Shown: positions 6,811 to 13,804, counted from the stretch's first letter. The stretch: DNA of 64,000 bases from Neisseriaceae bacterium ESL0693 (GCA_029433475.1 JAQTIE010000007.1:186001-250000), one strand, 5' to 3'. Numbers and translations: made by a program. Notes: a model not told the origin generated them from the letters alone.

Positions 6811-7134
6811 ATGGATATAAAAGAATTTATGCAAGAAGTTAAACCAGCTGCAAGAAAATCAAAACTAGAACCATTTCAGTCTGATATCATGACGCTTTAT
6901 CAAAATGGTTATAATTTGAATCAAATATTAATTTTCTTAGAGCGGAACAATATCCAGATTAGCAAACCTGGCCTTCAAAGATTTATTAAGAGAATAAGCA
7001 ACCACTCTCCGTTAAAACCAACTCAACAAAGTCAAATGATCATAAAACACGATACACAACAAAGCCAGAAACCTAGTTCAGACAAACCAGTGCCTTCTTG
7101 GGCAAATGGTTTCAATAGAGATGAAATGTTCTAA
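6811..7134 (+). CDS. TraK-like oriT-binding protein
   Basis: The 107-aa protein has one conserved block at about residues 17-55 (LEPFQSDIMTLYQNGYNLNQ then ILIFLERNNIQISKPGLQRF). This matches the pattern of IncP TraK and related small mobilization proteins: D-[IV]...GY...I..[FY]L....I..S...[FL]..[FY]. TraK binds oriT and aids relaxosome formation. The C-terminal half is Gln/Ser/Pro-rich. A good ribosome binding site (GGAAG) precedes the ATG. The pairing with TraL- and TraM-like genes at 13.9-15.1 kb fits an IncP/IncQ-2-like mobilization set split by inserted modules. Confidence 0.5.
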   Translation: MDIKEFMQEVKPAARKSKLEPFQSDIMTLYQNGYNLNQILIFLERNNIQISKPGLQRFIKRISNHSPLKPTQQSQMIIKHDTQQSQKPSSDKPVPSWANGFNRDEMF

Positions 7135-7251
7135 AATATCAAGACAGAAAAATGAATACAGAAACCTCTTGATGAATGGATTTAGCCATTGGCCAATAAA
7201 AAGGACAAATCCAATATGAATCTGTCCTTGCTTAAGATTTATAGCCTTACT

Positions 7252-7533
7252 TCAAGCCATTGCCGAATGCAATGGGATAACATTTCTGTGTGTTTTTTGT
7301 TCTGCCTGCCAGAGATCATAACTTGTCTGCATGCCGGCCCAAAGAGCACTGCTGGTACCTAACAATATTGACAACCTTACTGCCATATCGGCTGAGATAG
7401 CCGCTCTGCCATTAAGTATGCGAGACAGTGCTGCCCGAGTAACGCCCAAACGTCTGGCAGCTTCTGTAATGCTGGTTTCACCTAGATATTCACGTAATAT
7501 TAAACCTGGATGGGGGGGATTGTGCATCGGCAT
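7252..7533 (-). CDS. higA: HigA-family antitoxin
   Basis: This 93-aa protein is a HigA/VapI-type XRE antitoxin. It begins with the typical [12 protein letters not shown] and carries a helix-turn-helix ([20 protein letters not shown], about residues 22-41). It continues with [22 protein letters not shown]. It neutralises HigB and represses the operon. It lies 18 bp after higB in the usual toxin-first order. Confidence 0.92.
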   Translation of the reverse strand: MPMHNPPHPGLILREYLGETSITEAARRLGVTRAALSRILNGRAAISADMAVRLSILLGTSSALWAGMQTSYDLWQAEQKTHRNVIPLHSAMA

Positions 7534-7551
7534 TATTATTCCTTTCTAACC

Positions 7552-7830
7552 TTAATGATAATCCTGATAATCAACAATTTCAGCATTTTGTCCTATAAAT
7601 TTAAAGGTAATACGCCAGTTACCATTGACTTTAACACTCCAGTGATCTTTCAGATTCCCTGATAATGAATGCAATTGCCAGCCTGCTGCGTTCATATCCT
7701 CAGGCTGCAATGCATGATCCAATGTAAATAAAATCAGAGCCAATTTATTAGCATGAGAGGTTTGAATACCTGATTTATTACCAGTCAGGAAAAACCGCTC
7801 TAGTCCTTTATGTTTAAAATTTTTAATCAT
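7552..7830 (-). CDS. higB: HigB-family toxin (ribosome-dependent mRNA interferase)
   Basis: The 92-aa RelE/ParE-fold protein shows HigB landmarks: IKNFKHKGLERFF at the start, a central HSLSGNLKDHWSVKV block, and the C-terminal WRITFKF...VDYQDYH, with the basic and aromatic residues used for mRNA cleavage on the ribosome. With higA it forms an addiction module that stabilises the element. Upstream, around 7840-7860, the minus strand holds a TATAGT -10 and a TGTA...TACA partial palindrome, a likely HigA operator. Confidence 0.92.
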   Translation of the reverse strand: MIKNFKHKGLERFFLTGNKSGIQTSHANKLALILFTLDHALQPEDMNAAGWQLHSLSGNLKDHWSVKVNGNWRITFKFIGQNAEIVDYQDYH

Positions 7831-8271
7831 TTAATGCTTCCATGTGTACCTATACTATACATTAAAATCATGCTCAGTACCAAGTCGTTCTAATTTTTCC
7901 TACCGGTTTTCCCTTCAAAAAATAAAAAATGTCTGGTCGCGCTGATGCGCGTCATACTTTTATGAATGTTGTCTATGCTGATATCTATGTATAGCGTGTA
8001 CATCAGCGGCAAACTACTTTGCTATTTTCAAACAAACTACTTTGTACTCTATGTACAAACATATGATTTTATTTATTCTTTTATTAAGAAGAATAACCTG
8101 GACTTTCCAGAGGAAATAAGGCAATAACCACAGAAATTGGTTCCTTCCACAATTAACCTGGTAAAAAATGCGCTGTTTACTGACAAATCACTTGATTCAG
8201 GCATAAAAATACCACCAGATGGTGGTTTTGGTGTCTTACAGATACGGCTAAACACAGTGAGGTTCACTGTG
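7831..8271. other. Non-coding region with iteron-like repeats and hairpins
   Basis: This 440-bp stretch separates higB from the replication gene. It contains two identical 12-mers CAAACTACTTTG at 8010-8021 and 8033-8044, start-to-start distance 23 bp as in iterons, flanked by near-palindromes such as ATGTATAGCGTGTACAT. Further right are a hairpin ACCACC-AGAT-GGTGGT plus T run (8211-8229) and CACAGTG/CACTGTG (8253-8271) directly after the replication gene's stop. No convincing coding sequence is present. It is the best candidate for a replication origin. Confidence 0.5.
8253..8271 (-). terminator. Hairpin at the end of the replication gene
   Basis: A 7-bp stem CACAGTG/CACTGTG with loop AGGTT starts right after the stop codon of the leftward replication gene and is followed on that strand by a short T stretch. 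Confidence 0.45.
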
Positions 8272-9030
8272 CTATTTCAATTGACCAATCATTCTGAGTA
8301 CATTGTCTCGGTGCTTCATCGCTTCAGCTTTTGATATAGGTTCTTCTTGCTTATCCGGTGGTTTTACTTCAGGCGACACGGGCGGATTAGTTACTGTAGG
8401 TTTTCTGCCATCATTATGTTGACTTGACCAATTTGCATCACGAAAGAAAAAGTTTTTCCAACCGCCTTCAATAGCGGCTGTCATCGTGACAATAATATCA
8501 GCGCCTTGTTTTTGTAGTTTTTCGATCTGTCTGACCCATTTTCGTTTTAATGGCTTGGTTGGTGCCTGGCCAGTTTTTGAGCGGCGTGTATCTAAATATT
8601 CATGCCATAGCTCAAGTGGAATAAACTTAGGTAAAAGGAAACCATCACGATCACGATGAAAATTATCCTGTGTGGTGGGTTCAATACCTTTTTGCCTACA
8701 TAATAATCTATGTAATTGATCAATATTCAGTTTCCACCACATACGGCCAAATACTCCTGCGCGGCGATACTGGACAACACCCAATTCGATTAATATATTG
8801 CGGGATTTTTCATAGATACGCCTACTGATATTGGCCATTGAAAATTCATCAGCACTGAGATAAAACCAACCCATGCGTTCGGGCTTGCCATTCTCAACCA
8901 TTCTGGTTTTATAGAATAGGCGTGCCAGTACATTTGCGGCATCTTTATCAGCACATAATTGTTCAAAACCGCTAAAACTAATAGCGGTTGCCGTTTTATC
9001 AAGAGTTAAAGCAAGTTCAATTGCTAACAT
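8272..9030 (-). CDS. Phage/plasmid replication protein with DnaT/O-like C-terminus
   Basis: The 252-aa protein has an N-terminal winged-helix-like region (residues 1-115, including NISRRIYEKSRNILIELGVV). The C-terminal domain (about residues 145-200) carries WHEYLDTRRS, PTKPLKRKWVRQIEKLQ and AIEGGWKNFFF. That is the pattern of phage replication protein O and DnaT-like ssDNA-binding domains, which recruit the host helicase loader. The end of the protein is Pro-rich. It lies 8 bp after the YdaS/Cro-like gene in the same leftward operon, so it is probably controlled by the CI/Cro switch. Iteron-like repeats lie downstream. Confidence 0.65.
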   Translation of the reverse strand: MLAIELALTLDKTATAISFSGFEQLCADKDAANVLARLFYKTRMVENGKPERMGWFYLSADEFSMANISRRIYEKSRNILIELGVVQYRRAGVFGRMWWKLNIDQLHRLLCRQKGIEPTTQDNFHRDRDGFLLPKFIPLELWHEYLDTRRSKTGQAPTKPLKRKWVRQIEKLQKQGADIIVTMTAAIEGGWKNFFFRDANWSSQHNDGRKPTVTNPPVSPEVKPPDKQEEPISKAEAMKHRDNVLRMIGQLK

Positions 9031-9038
9031 TTAGCTTT

Positions 9039-9248
9039 TTAACCCCAAATACTCTTAGCATCTTTTCGCAAATCATAGCGCGTGACTTCTCCTTCAGTGG
9101 CTTTTTCAATTGCTACTGATAATTTTGGCGATGGTACGCGAATACCCTTCGAACAATGTGATAAATAAGTCGGATTACAACCAATTTTTTTTGCTAAAAC
9201 TAATCTTTCGCCGCGAGGCTTTGATTTAAAATACATATATAAATTCAT
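9039..9248 (-). CDS. YdaS/Cro-like transcriptional regulator
   Basis: The 69-aa protein has a Cro-type helix-turn-helix (LAKKIGCNPTYLSHCSKGIR, about residues 18-37) and the conserved C-terminal pattern TRYDLRKDAKSIWG found in YdaS-like Cro proteins. It is transcribed divergently from the CI-like repressor across a 120-bp intergenic region with an operator-like palindrome, and is followed directly by the replication gene. It is the likely lytic-side regulator of the switch. Confidence 0.8.
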   Translation of the reverse strand: MNLYMYFKSKPRGERLVLAKKIGCNPTYLSHCSKGIRVPSPKLSVAIEKATEGEVTRYDLRKDAKSIWG

Positions 9249-9282
9249 TTATCGGTCTACCTTCTTTATATATTGATTGTTT

Positions 9283-9302
9283 AGTATATCATTTGATACT
9301 TT
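9283..9302. promoter_or_regulatory. Operator-like site in the cro/cI divergent region
   Basis: AGTATATC-ATTT-GATACT fits the half-site pattern ATATC-N4-GATA(T/C) that also appears at 10376-10397 and 10419-10440. It lies between the Cro-like and CI-like genes, where phage-type operators normally sit. Binding by either regulator is inferred from position and repetition. Confidence 0.5.
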
Positions 9303-9368
9303 TAATAATCAATTAATATATATCAAGAGGACGTTTATAGAACTCTATAAAATTGTTACATTCCACGT

Positions 9369-10028
9369 ATGGAAAAAATGGATATGTACGCAATACGTTT
9401 AATTAATTTACGGAATCTAGTTCGTAAATATGGTGGTCAAAAAGGATTTGCGGATAAAGCTGAAATTTCGGCTAATCAGCTAAGTCACATAATAGGACCA
9501 AATCCAATTAGGAATCTAGGTGAGAGATTAGCACGTAAAATAGAAAAGAATCTTCATCTTGAAAATCTATACTTAGATCAGCAACACAACAAAGACATAA
9601 ATAATGATCTTGATATTAATGTAATTTTTTCTCATGAAATTGAACCAAAACATGAAACTTATCAATTTATAAATTCTAAACCGAGCTTGTGCTTTACAAA
9701 TGAATGGGCAACAACAAATGGTTTTGCCACAACTGAAATTTTTGAGTTTCAATATCAACATAATAATATGTATCCGAACATTATAATCGGTGATTTACTC
9801 GCAATTGATACTTCTAATACGCATTTACAAGATAAAAAGACATATCTCATCTTAATAAATGGTGACATAACAATCTTTCGTATATTTAGACAACTTAATG
9901 GAACTATCATTTTTTCAAATGACAACAATGAAAAAAATTTATATCCAGATTTGATTGCGACTACAGACCAGATTCAACGGATTCGTGTAATTGGTTCTGT
10001 AGTCGCATTATTTAGAAAATTTATTTAA
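9369..10028 (+). CDS. CI-like repressor with degenerate S24 domain
   Basis: The 219-aa protein has an N-terminal helix-turn-helix (GFADKAEISANQLSHIIG, about residues 26-43) and a C-terminal LexA/CI-like S24 fold. The usual DSM-x-P catalytic serine motif reads NNMYP (about residue 135), so Ser is Asn. The usual V-K-R-L lysine motif reads ITIFRIF, so Lys is Phe. Both catalytic residues are therefore missing and RecA-stimulated self-cleavage is not expected. It diverges from the Cro-like gene and probably maintains the quiescent state. The start could also be the ATG at 9378 or 9384. Its 3' end overlaps the next convergent gene by 8 bp. Confidence 0.8.
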   Translation: MEKMDMYAIRLINLRNLVRKYGGQKGFADKAEISANQLSHIIGPNPIRNLGERLARKIEKNLHLENLYLDQQHNKDINNDLDINVIFSHEIEPKHETYQFINSKPSLCFTNEWATTNGFATTEIFEFQYQHNNMYPNIIIGDLLAIDTSNTHLQDKKTYLILINGDITIFRIFRQLNGTIIFSNDNNEKNLYPDLIATTDQIQRIRVIGSVVALFRKFI

Positions 10029-10254
10029 CATCTAATCTTGTTTTTAATATTCTATACAATTCAAAGGCAAGATTATTATCGACTTCAAATTGATCTTTTA
10101 TTAATTCTTTAATATCTTCTGTTTTGATTAAATAAGCACCTGGCTCTATTTCTTTTAATACTAATTTACCATCTTCATCAAAATAAACAACAAAGGCAGA
10201 AAATTTATATTTTTCGAAGATATCAATGCACTCAGAGAGATAGGGATTAAGCAT
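10021..10254 (-). CDS. Hypothetical protein, 77 aa
   Basis: This is not recognised. The protein is acidic, without membrane segments, and has a beta-hairpin-like FSAFVVYFDEDGKLVLKEIE stretch (about residues 18-37) followed by helices. It is convergent with, and overlaps by 8 bp, the CI-like gene. It could be a small modulator of the repressor, such as an antirepressor, but this rests only on position. Confidence 0.45.
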   Translation of the reverse strand: MLNPYLSECIDIFEKYKFSAFVVYFDEDGKLVLKEIEPGAYLIKTEDIKELIKDQFEVDNNLAFELYRILKTRLDVK

Positions 10255-10375
10255 ATAAAAAATCTTTCTTAGTAAAGTAAATGAATCTTAATTTTTTTTC
10301 ATTTAGTTTAAAAATTATAAATATAACTAGTTTTATATATCTATGGAATAGATGAAATGTAAAAATTACAATTTA

Positions 10376-10397
10376 AAATATATCTTATGATATATTT
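10376..10397. promoter_or_regulatory. Perfect operator-like palindrome 1
   Basis: AAATATATC-TTAT-GATATATTT has perfect 9-bp arms. The same half-sites recur 43 bp further on and at the cro/cI divergence. It lies upstream of the structured non-coding region at 10.5-10.8 kb. Confidence 0.6.
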
Positions 10398-10418
10398 CAA
10401 TCAAATTTAGTTGCTAAA

Positions 10419-10440
10419 AAATATATCTTTTGATATAGTT
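10419..10440. promoter_or_regulatory. Operator-like palindrome 2
   Basis: AAATATATC-TTTT-GATATAGTT differs from the perfect palindrome 43 bp upstream by one arm base. Start-to-start spacing is four helical turns, which would let two repressor dimers sit on the same face of DNA. Confidence 0.6.
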
Positions 10441-10653
10441 TGAGAAATTAATGTTCTTTAACAATTTAGTCCGAATAATTCCAAATAGATGTATTTATTT
10501 TGGTAATAAGGAAAATAGTTGCAGTTTGCTTGTCAAACTTCACAGCTAGTTAATTGATCATGCGAATCAATTAATCGCTGAGACACAATCGGCATAGCAA
10601 ACGGCATGGCGGGACACTTTGGTCGTCACGCAATCAGTGAATAGCTCTAGCGA
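10441..10653. other. Non-coding leader of repeat copy A
   Basis: No ORF is supported here. It includes a 9-bp hairpin TTAATTGAT/ATCAATTAA (10550-10558 with 10566-10574) and complementary short blocks TTTGCT (about 10524) and AGCAAA (about 10597). Base composition becomes less AT-rich from about 10520. That suggests a structured transcript that begins downstream of the paired operators and runs into the repeat at 10654. Confidence 0.4.
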
Positions 10654-10803
10654 CAGACAAAAATCTCAAGCGGAGAACCAAAGCCGCCCATCTGCGAAAT
10701 CTTAAGACCTTCAGTTTTAAGGTCGTGGCGGAAATAACGGCAGACACAGATTCAAAACCAGGCAGCTTGGCGATACCAGGCTGCCTATATTTTGGATTTG
10801 TTT
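10654..10803 (+). ncRNA. Candidate structured RNA, repeat copy A
   Basis: This 150-bp non-coding sequence is homologous to 11455-11619. Shared blocks are CAGACAAAAATCTCAAGCGG at the start, TTTTAAGGTCGTGG in the middle, CGGAAATAACGG, and a 27-nt hairpin (AGGCAGC-TTGG-CGATA-CCAG-GCTGCCT, 10760-10786) followed by ATATTTT. The middle differs freely between copies, as expected for a structured RNA rather than a coding region. The end hairpin looks like a terminator on the plus strand. It lies about 80 bp before dinJ. No known RNA family was recognised with confidence. Confidence 0.5.
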
Positions 10804-10850
10804 TCAACATATCACTAAATTAGCTGATGCCATTTCATGGTCTTTATAGT

Positions 10851-10871
10851 ATGATTAACATTGTTAATCAT
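10851..10871. promoter_or_regulatory. dinJ-yafQ operator palindrome
   Basis: ATGATTAACA-T-TGTTAATCAT is a perfect 21-bp palindrome overlapping the start of the dinJ transcript, just after a TATAGT -10 box (10845-10850). The ribosome binding site AGGAG follows at once. Autoregulation by DinJ and the DinJ-YafQ complex at such palindromes is established for this family. Confidence 0.75.
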
Positions 10872-10883
10872 AGGAGTTTAAAT

Positions 10884-11156
10884 ATGGCTGCAAATGCACT
10901 CGTTACTACTCGCGTCAATGCCGACATTAAAAATGAAGCATCAAAAGTACTGGCCTCAATGGGTTTAACCATATCTGATGCCGTGCGTCTGATGCTCATC
11001 AGAACCGCCAGGGAAAATACCCTGCCTTTTGAAATCTGGCAGCCTAATGCTGAAACCATGGAAGCCATTGAGGAGGCGCGTTCAGGTAAACTTAAAGCGC
11101 TCTCTCTGGATGAGGCAAAAGCAGAAATAAAGGCTATTTTCAATGAGGCAGATTAA
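10884..11156 (+). CDS. dinJ: DinJ/RelB-family antitoxin
   Basis: The 90-aa protein has the ribbon-helix-helix N-terminus of DinJ/RelB (VTTRVNADIKNEASKVLASM then ISDAVRLMLIRTA). Its toxin-wrapping C-terminus contains TLPFEIWQPNAETMEAIEEA. The ATG at 10884 follows AGGAG at ideal spacing; a longer reading from 10827 would run through the operator and is rejected. It overlaps yafQ by 14 bp, which implies translational coupling. Confidence 0.92.
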   Translation: MAANALVTTRVNADIKNEASKVLASMGLTISDAVRLMLIRTARENTLPFEIWQPNAETMEAIEEARSGKLKALSLDEAKAEIKAIFNEAD

Positions 11157-11433
11157 ATTAACATCTCGGTTTAAAAAAGATTTGAAACGGGAACGCAAAG
11201 GTCGGCATAAGGAAACTCTTGAAGCCGACCTTTTCTCTATTCTGAACTTGCTGTGTAGCGATGCTATCTTACCTGCAAAATACAAAGATCATGCACTAAC
11301 AGGAGACTGGTATCCCTACCGGGATTGCCATATCAGGCCTGATCTGGTGCTGATCTATCAGAAACTGAGTGATGGCGAATTGCTGATTCTACAATTATTG
11401 CGTTTAGGAAGTCATAGTGAATTAGATATATAA
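11143..11433 (+). CDS. yafQ: YafQ-family mRNA interferase toxin
   Basis: The 96-aa protein shows the YafQ signature. The residues used for ribosome-dependent mRNA cleavage in the family are present: His in KYKDHALTGDW (about 50), His in YRDCHIRPD and its Asp (about 62-66), and the His in LGSHSEL near the C-terminus. It is the toxin of the dinJ-yafQ pair and overlaps the antitoxin gene. The pair is bracketed by two copies of a structured non-coding repeat, which may mark it as an inserted unit. Confidence 0.93.
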   Translation: MRQIKLTSRFKKDLKRERKGRHKETLEADLFSILNLLCSDAILPAKYKDHALTGDWYPYRDCHIRPDLVLIYQKLSDGELLILQLLRLGSHSELDI

Positions 11434-11454
11434 CTCTCAAAAACCGGACAGTAC

Positions 11455-11619
11455 CAGACAAAAATCTCAAGCGGGCAACCCATACTGCTCCTCTGAGAAA
11501 TCTTGATAGTTAGTATTTTTCTGGCTTTTAAGGTCGTGGCAACGCGGAAATAACGGTAGATACAGATTTAAAACCAGGCAGCTTGGCGATACCAGGCTGC
11601 CTATATTTTGGATTTGTTT
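11455..11619 (+). ncRNA. Candidate structured RNA, repeat copy B
   Basis: This is homologous to 10654-10803, slightly longer (165 bp), with the same first 20 bases and the same terminal hairpin (11576-11602) followed by ATATTTTGGATTTGTTT. Differences concentrate in the middle (about 11476-11530). It starts 22 bp after yafQ and ends 20 bp before a TTG-initiated ORF. It may be a leader or a free-standing RNA. Confidence 0.5.
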
Positions 11620-11638
11620 ATCAGAAAAGGATCAACCA

Positions 11639-11899
11639 TTGGATACTAAAAAGCAACTACACATTGCAGGACAAACGTTCACAATTATCCGTAATCTGTC
11701 CAACTATCGTCGTAATCCAGCGGCAGTAACTTCTGAACTTGCTATTAGAAACTTACAGATTATCGGTGATTTATCCGAGGCATTACACAATCTACCGATG
11801 AATAATATTTTTGTTGAATCTCTGGTTATCAGCCAGTTAAAAAGTTTTATCGGAGACTATCCGGAATTTAAGGATTATTTTCAGGATATGGTGCTTTAG
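11639..11899 (+). CDS. Hypothetical protein with TTG start
   Basis: This 86-aa protein is unrecognised. It starts at TTG, preceded by AAAAGG at 8-nt spacing; no ATG is available near the start. It is mostly helical, has no membrane segment, and ends FKDYFQDMVL. It lies 20 bp after repeat copy B, so expression may depend on whether transcription reads through the hairpin there. It heads a run of small genes up to 12.6 kb. Confidence 0.5.
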   Translation: MDTKKQLHIAGQTFTIIRNLSNYRRNPAAVTSELAIRNLQIIGDLSEALHNLPMNNIFVESLVISQLKSFIGDYPEFKDYFQDMVL

Positions 11900-11936
11900 C
11901 AATAAATGGACGTAGTGAAATTTTGGGGGGTGTGTG

Positions 11937-12284
11937 ATGATTGGTGATCTCATCATAATGATTGTGGCATCAATATTCTTCATAGGATTTGGATTTCTTA
12001 TAGGCTGTATGATAAGTGATATTATTTCTAATGGACCAGTTTGGTGGATTATCATTACAACAACATGTATTTCTATTTTATTGTCTGTTGGAATGTTCGC
12101 ATCATATTTTGATGAACATAAAAATAATGATTCTCTTACCACAACCGTCAAAAAATTACCGGATGGTCGAAAGGTCACTTGTCTGAAAAGTGATACTAGC
12201 TTGAGTTGTGACTGGGGCAATGTCGAAAAAAGCAAACAAAATAATGATTATCAGAAAAAGGGTTCGAGAGAAGATAAACGATAA
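11937..12284 (+). CDS. Small membrane protein with two transmembrane segments
   Basis: This 115-aa protein is unrecognised. It has two hydrophobic segments (about residues 3-28 and 36-57), then a soluble tail with DGRKVTCLKSDTSLSCDW, whose two cysteines might form a disulfide. A GTG at 11934 is an alternative start; GGGGGG lies upstream. The setting among TrbM and TraL/TraM-like genes suggests a role at the envelope in transfer or exclusion, but this is only positional. Confidence 0.5.
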   Translation: MIGDLIIMIVASIFFIGFGFLIGCMISDIISNGPVWWIIITTTCISILLSVGMFASYFDEHKNNDSLTTTVKKLPDGRKVTCLKSDTSLSCDWGNVEKSKQNNDYQKKGSREDKR

Positions 12285-12301
12285 TTTACTAGGAATTTAA
12301 C

Positions 12302-12466
12302 ATGCTATTGAATCTTATTTTATTGATTATTGCCATAAATATTCTGTTTCTCTTTTTCAGTGTTTGGAGAATTCTGATTAATATTCGTGCACTACAACGC
12401 TTGATAGACCTTCTGATAGTAGCGAAATTACCAAAGGAATCACACAATCAGAATGATTCCATTTAA
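12302..12466 (+). CDS. Single-span membrane peptide, 54 aa
   Basis: A short reading frame begins MLLNLILLIIAINILFLFFS and continues with a basic and amphipathic stretch (RALQRLIDLLIVAKL). It would be a single-span inner-membrane peptide. AGGA precedes the ATG. It lies 17 bp after the two-span protein and before another small ORF, so the three may be co-transcribed. Confidence 0.45.
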   Translation: MLLNLILLIIAINILFLFFSVWRILINIRALQRLIDLLIVAKLPKESHNQNDSI

Positions 12467-12497
12467 GTTAATTAACTGATTGATAGGTAACATCACA

Positions 12498-12641
12498 ATG
12501 AACGATATTCAGACAATTCTTGGCTTAATCGCATTAATTCTCACTCAGATAAGCATATTTCAGGCATATGTGTTGTGGGCTGCATCTTCAATTTCAAAGG
12601 AAAAGGTGGTACGCCAAGGAAATCGCTCACTACGAAAGTAA
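12498..12641 (+). CDS. Single-span membrane peptide, 47 aa
   Basis: This short ORF begins MNDIQTILGLIALILTQISI and contains one hydrophobic span followed by a basic tail rich in Lys and Arg. It overlaps the 3' end of the convergent ORF at 12560-13066 by 82 bp, so one of the two may be spurious. A weak TAGG motif lies upstream. Layout resembles the 54-aa peptide just before it. Confidence 0.35.
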   Translation: MNDIQTILGLIALILTQISIFQAYVLWAASSISKEKVVRQGNRSLRK

Positions 12642-13066
12642 AGCCGAAGTGTCCGTTTGTATGACTTTGGAAGCCTTGATCCACAAGGAATCCAGAGAAT
12701 CATAACAACATTATTATTTCTTTTCTCATTAACAAATAATGGCTGAATAATCATATTTATATTTGTTATTCTATTATTGCGCCATATAGATTCATTCATA
12801 AATTTTTCGGGGGTTACATTTAATACTTTGTAACGTATCACACCTACATTTCTTTGATTGACTACAACAATTTTTCTAAGTTTATAAGGCAATTGTTCAA
12901 ATCGACCCAAATTGAGACGGATCTCAAGCAACCCAGTAAAAGGATTTATTGAACAGAAATAATTAATAGGTGGCCTGATACTTTGCCGTTTATCAATATA
13001 TAAGATTATCAATGTACCGGCTAAAAGGAATGCAGATATTCCACTGAATATGGTCGTCCAAGACAT
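12560..13066 (-). CDS. Hypothetical membrane-anchored protein
   Basis: This 168-aa protein is unrecognised. It has one N-terminal membrane span (about residues 5-24, ISAFLLAGTLIILYI) and a soluble, beta-rich, basic domain with many Arg and Asn (PYKLRKIVVVNQRNVGVIRY). It is transcribed against the neighbouring genes. An exclusion or immunity-like role is possible, but no family match is visible. Confidence 0.5.
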   Translation of the reverse strand: MSWTTIFSGISAFLLAGTLIILYIDKRQSIRPPINYFCSINPFTGLLEIRLNLGRFEQLPYKLRKIVVVNQRNVGVIRYKVLNVTPEKFMNESIWRNNRITNINMIIQPLFVNEKRNNNVVMILWIPCGSRLPKSYKRTLRLYFRSERFPWRTTFSFEIEDAAHNTYA

Positions 13067-13175
13067 GAATTTTAGTCCATTCTTTAATTATAGAAACCAA
13101 GAGAAAGGTATTAAGAATTAATATTTTTCTCTCTTACAATGAAACTTTCTTATTATATTTTAGAAAGATAACTTT

Positions 13176-13712
13176 ATGAAAAAATATTTTATCCCGCTGG
13201 CCATCACGGCCAGTTTTTCTTCATCATTAGCTATGGCTGATACTGATGATTTATTGACAGGTGATGTCAAATTGGCTTGCGAAGCAACCCTATGCCTTTC
13301 AAGTGGCGAGCGGCCAAATGAATGTACCCCGTCAATTAAACGTTACTTTTCAATCAGCGCTAAAAAGATGAGCGACACGATCAAAAAGCGTAAAAACTTT
13401 CTTGAGCTATGTCCTGCTAGCAATGAAAAGGGAATGCCAGAGTTGATAAACGCAATTGCAAACGGCGCTGGTCGTTGTGACGCTGCTGAGCTTAATCGCG
13501 TTATGCGCCGTACAAAGATCATTCAAAAATGTGAAAAGAGCGGATTCTGGCACAACGGACAAGAACAATGTACATCAGTACAGATTTCTTATATTAAGCC
13601 AGCCAAGCCATCTTACTGTACAGCATATGAACAGCAAGGCTGGACTTATAACGTAGATCAGGTCAGATATGTTGGTGATCCAGATCATGGTGGCCGGTGG
13701 ATTAATCAATAA
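13176..13712 (+). CDS. trbM: TrbM-family conjugal transfer protein
   Basis: The 178-aa protein has a signal peptide (residues 1-21, cleavage after AMA) and the TrbM core: LACEATLCLS, PNECTPSIKRYFSI and NFLELCPAS, with conserved cysteines likely paired in the periplasm. TrbM/KikA proteins belong to IncP-type mating-pair regions, and their exact task is unclear. Additional C-terminal cysteines (CEKSGFW, EQCTSV, SYCTAYEQQGW) are visible. It is followed by a strong terminator. It is the only mating-pair-type gene in the window. Confidence 0.8.
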   Translation: MKKYFIPLAITASFSSSLAMADTDDLLTGDVKLACEATLCLSSGERPNECTPSIKRYFSISAKKMSDTIKKRKNFLELCPASNEKGMPELINAIANGAGRCDAAELNRVMRRTKIIQKCEKSGFWHNGQEQCTSVQISYIKPAKPSYCTAYEQQGWTYNVDQVRYVGDPDHGGRWINQ

Positions 13713-13760
13713 TATCTCACATTAGTATTTCTCTCCTCTGTGTTCGTTAACCCGAACCTT

Positions 13761-13804
13761 CCCCGCTTTCGCTTCATTTCCTTACAGCGTCTGCGGGGTT
13801 TTTT
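13761..13804 (+). terminator. Rho-independent terminator after trbM
   Basis: CCCCGC pairs with GCGGGG (13793-13798) around a loop that can form a smaller internal stem, followed by TTTTTT. A further hairpin GTTCG/CGAAC lies just upstream. Confidence 0.75.

Noticed and set aside
8073-8334. Overlapping short ORFs on both strands between higB and the replication gene
   Set aside because: They cover hairpins and the iteron region, lack ribosome binding sites and show no motif.
10760-10786. DNA uptake sequence of Neisseriaceae (AGGCAGCCTGAA-like)
   Set aside because: The hairpin contains AGGCAGCC-like bases on one strand, but lacks the ending GAA and is explained by the RNA hairpin; no repeated uptake sequence was noticed elsewhere in the window.
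10654-10803. Possible member of the phage C4 antisense RNA family
   Set aside because: The setting (phage-like control region, hairpins) is suggestive, but I could not match the known C4 structure by eye, so I only list it as an unnamed candidate RNA.
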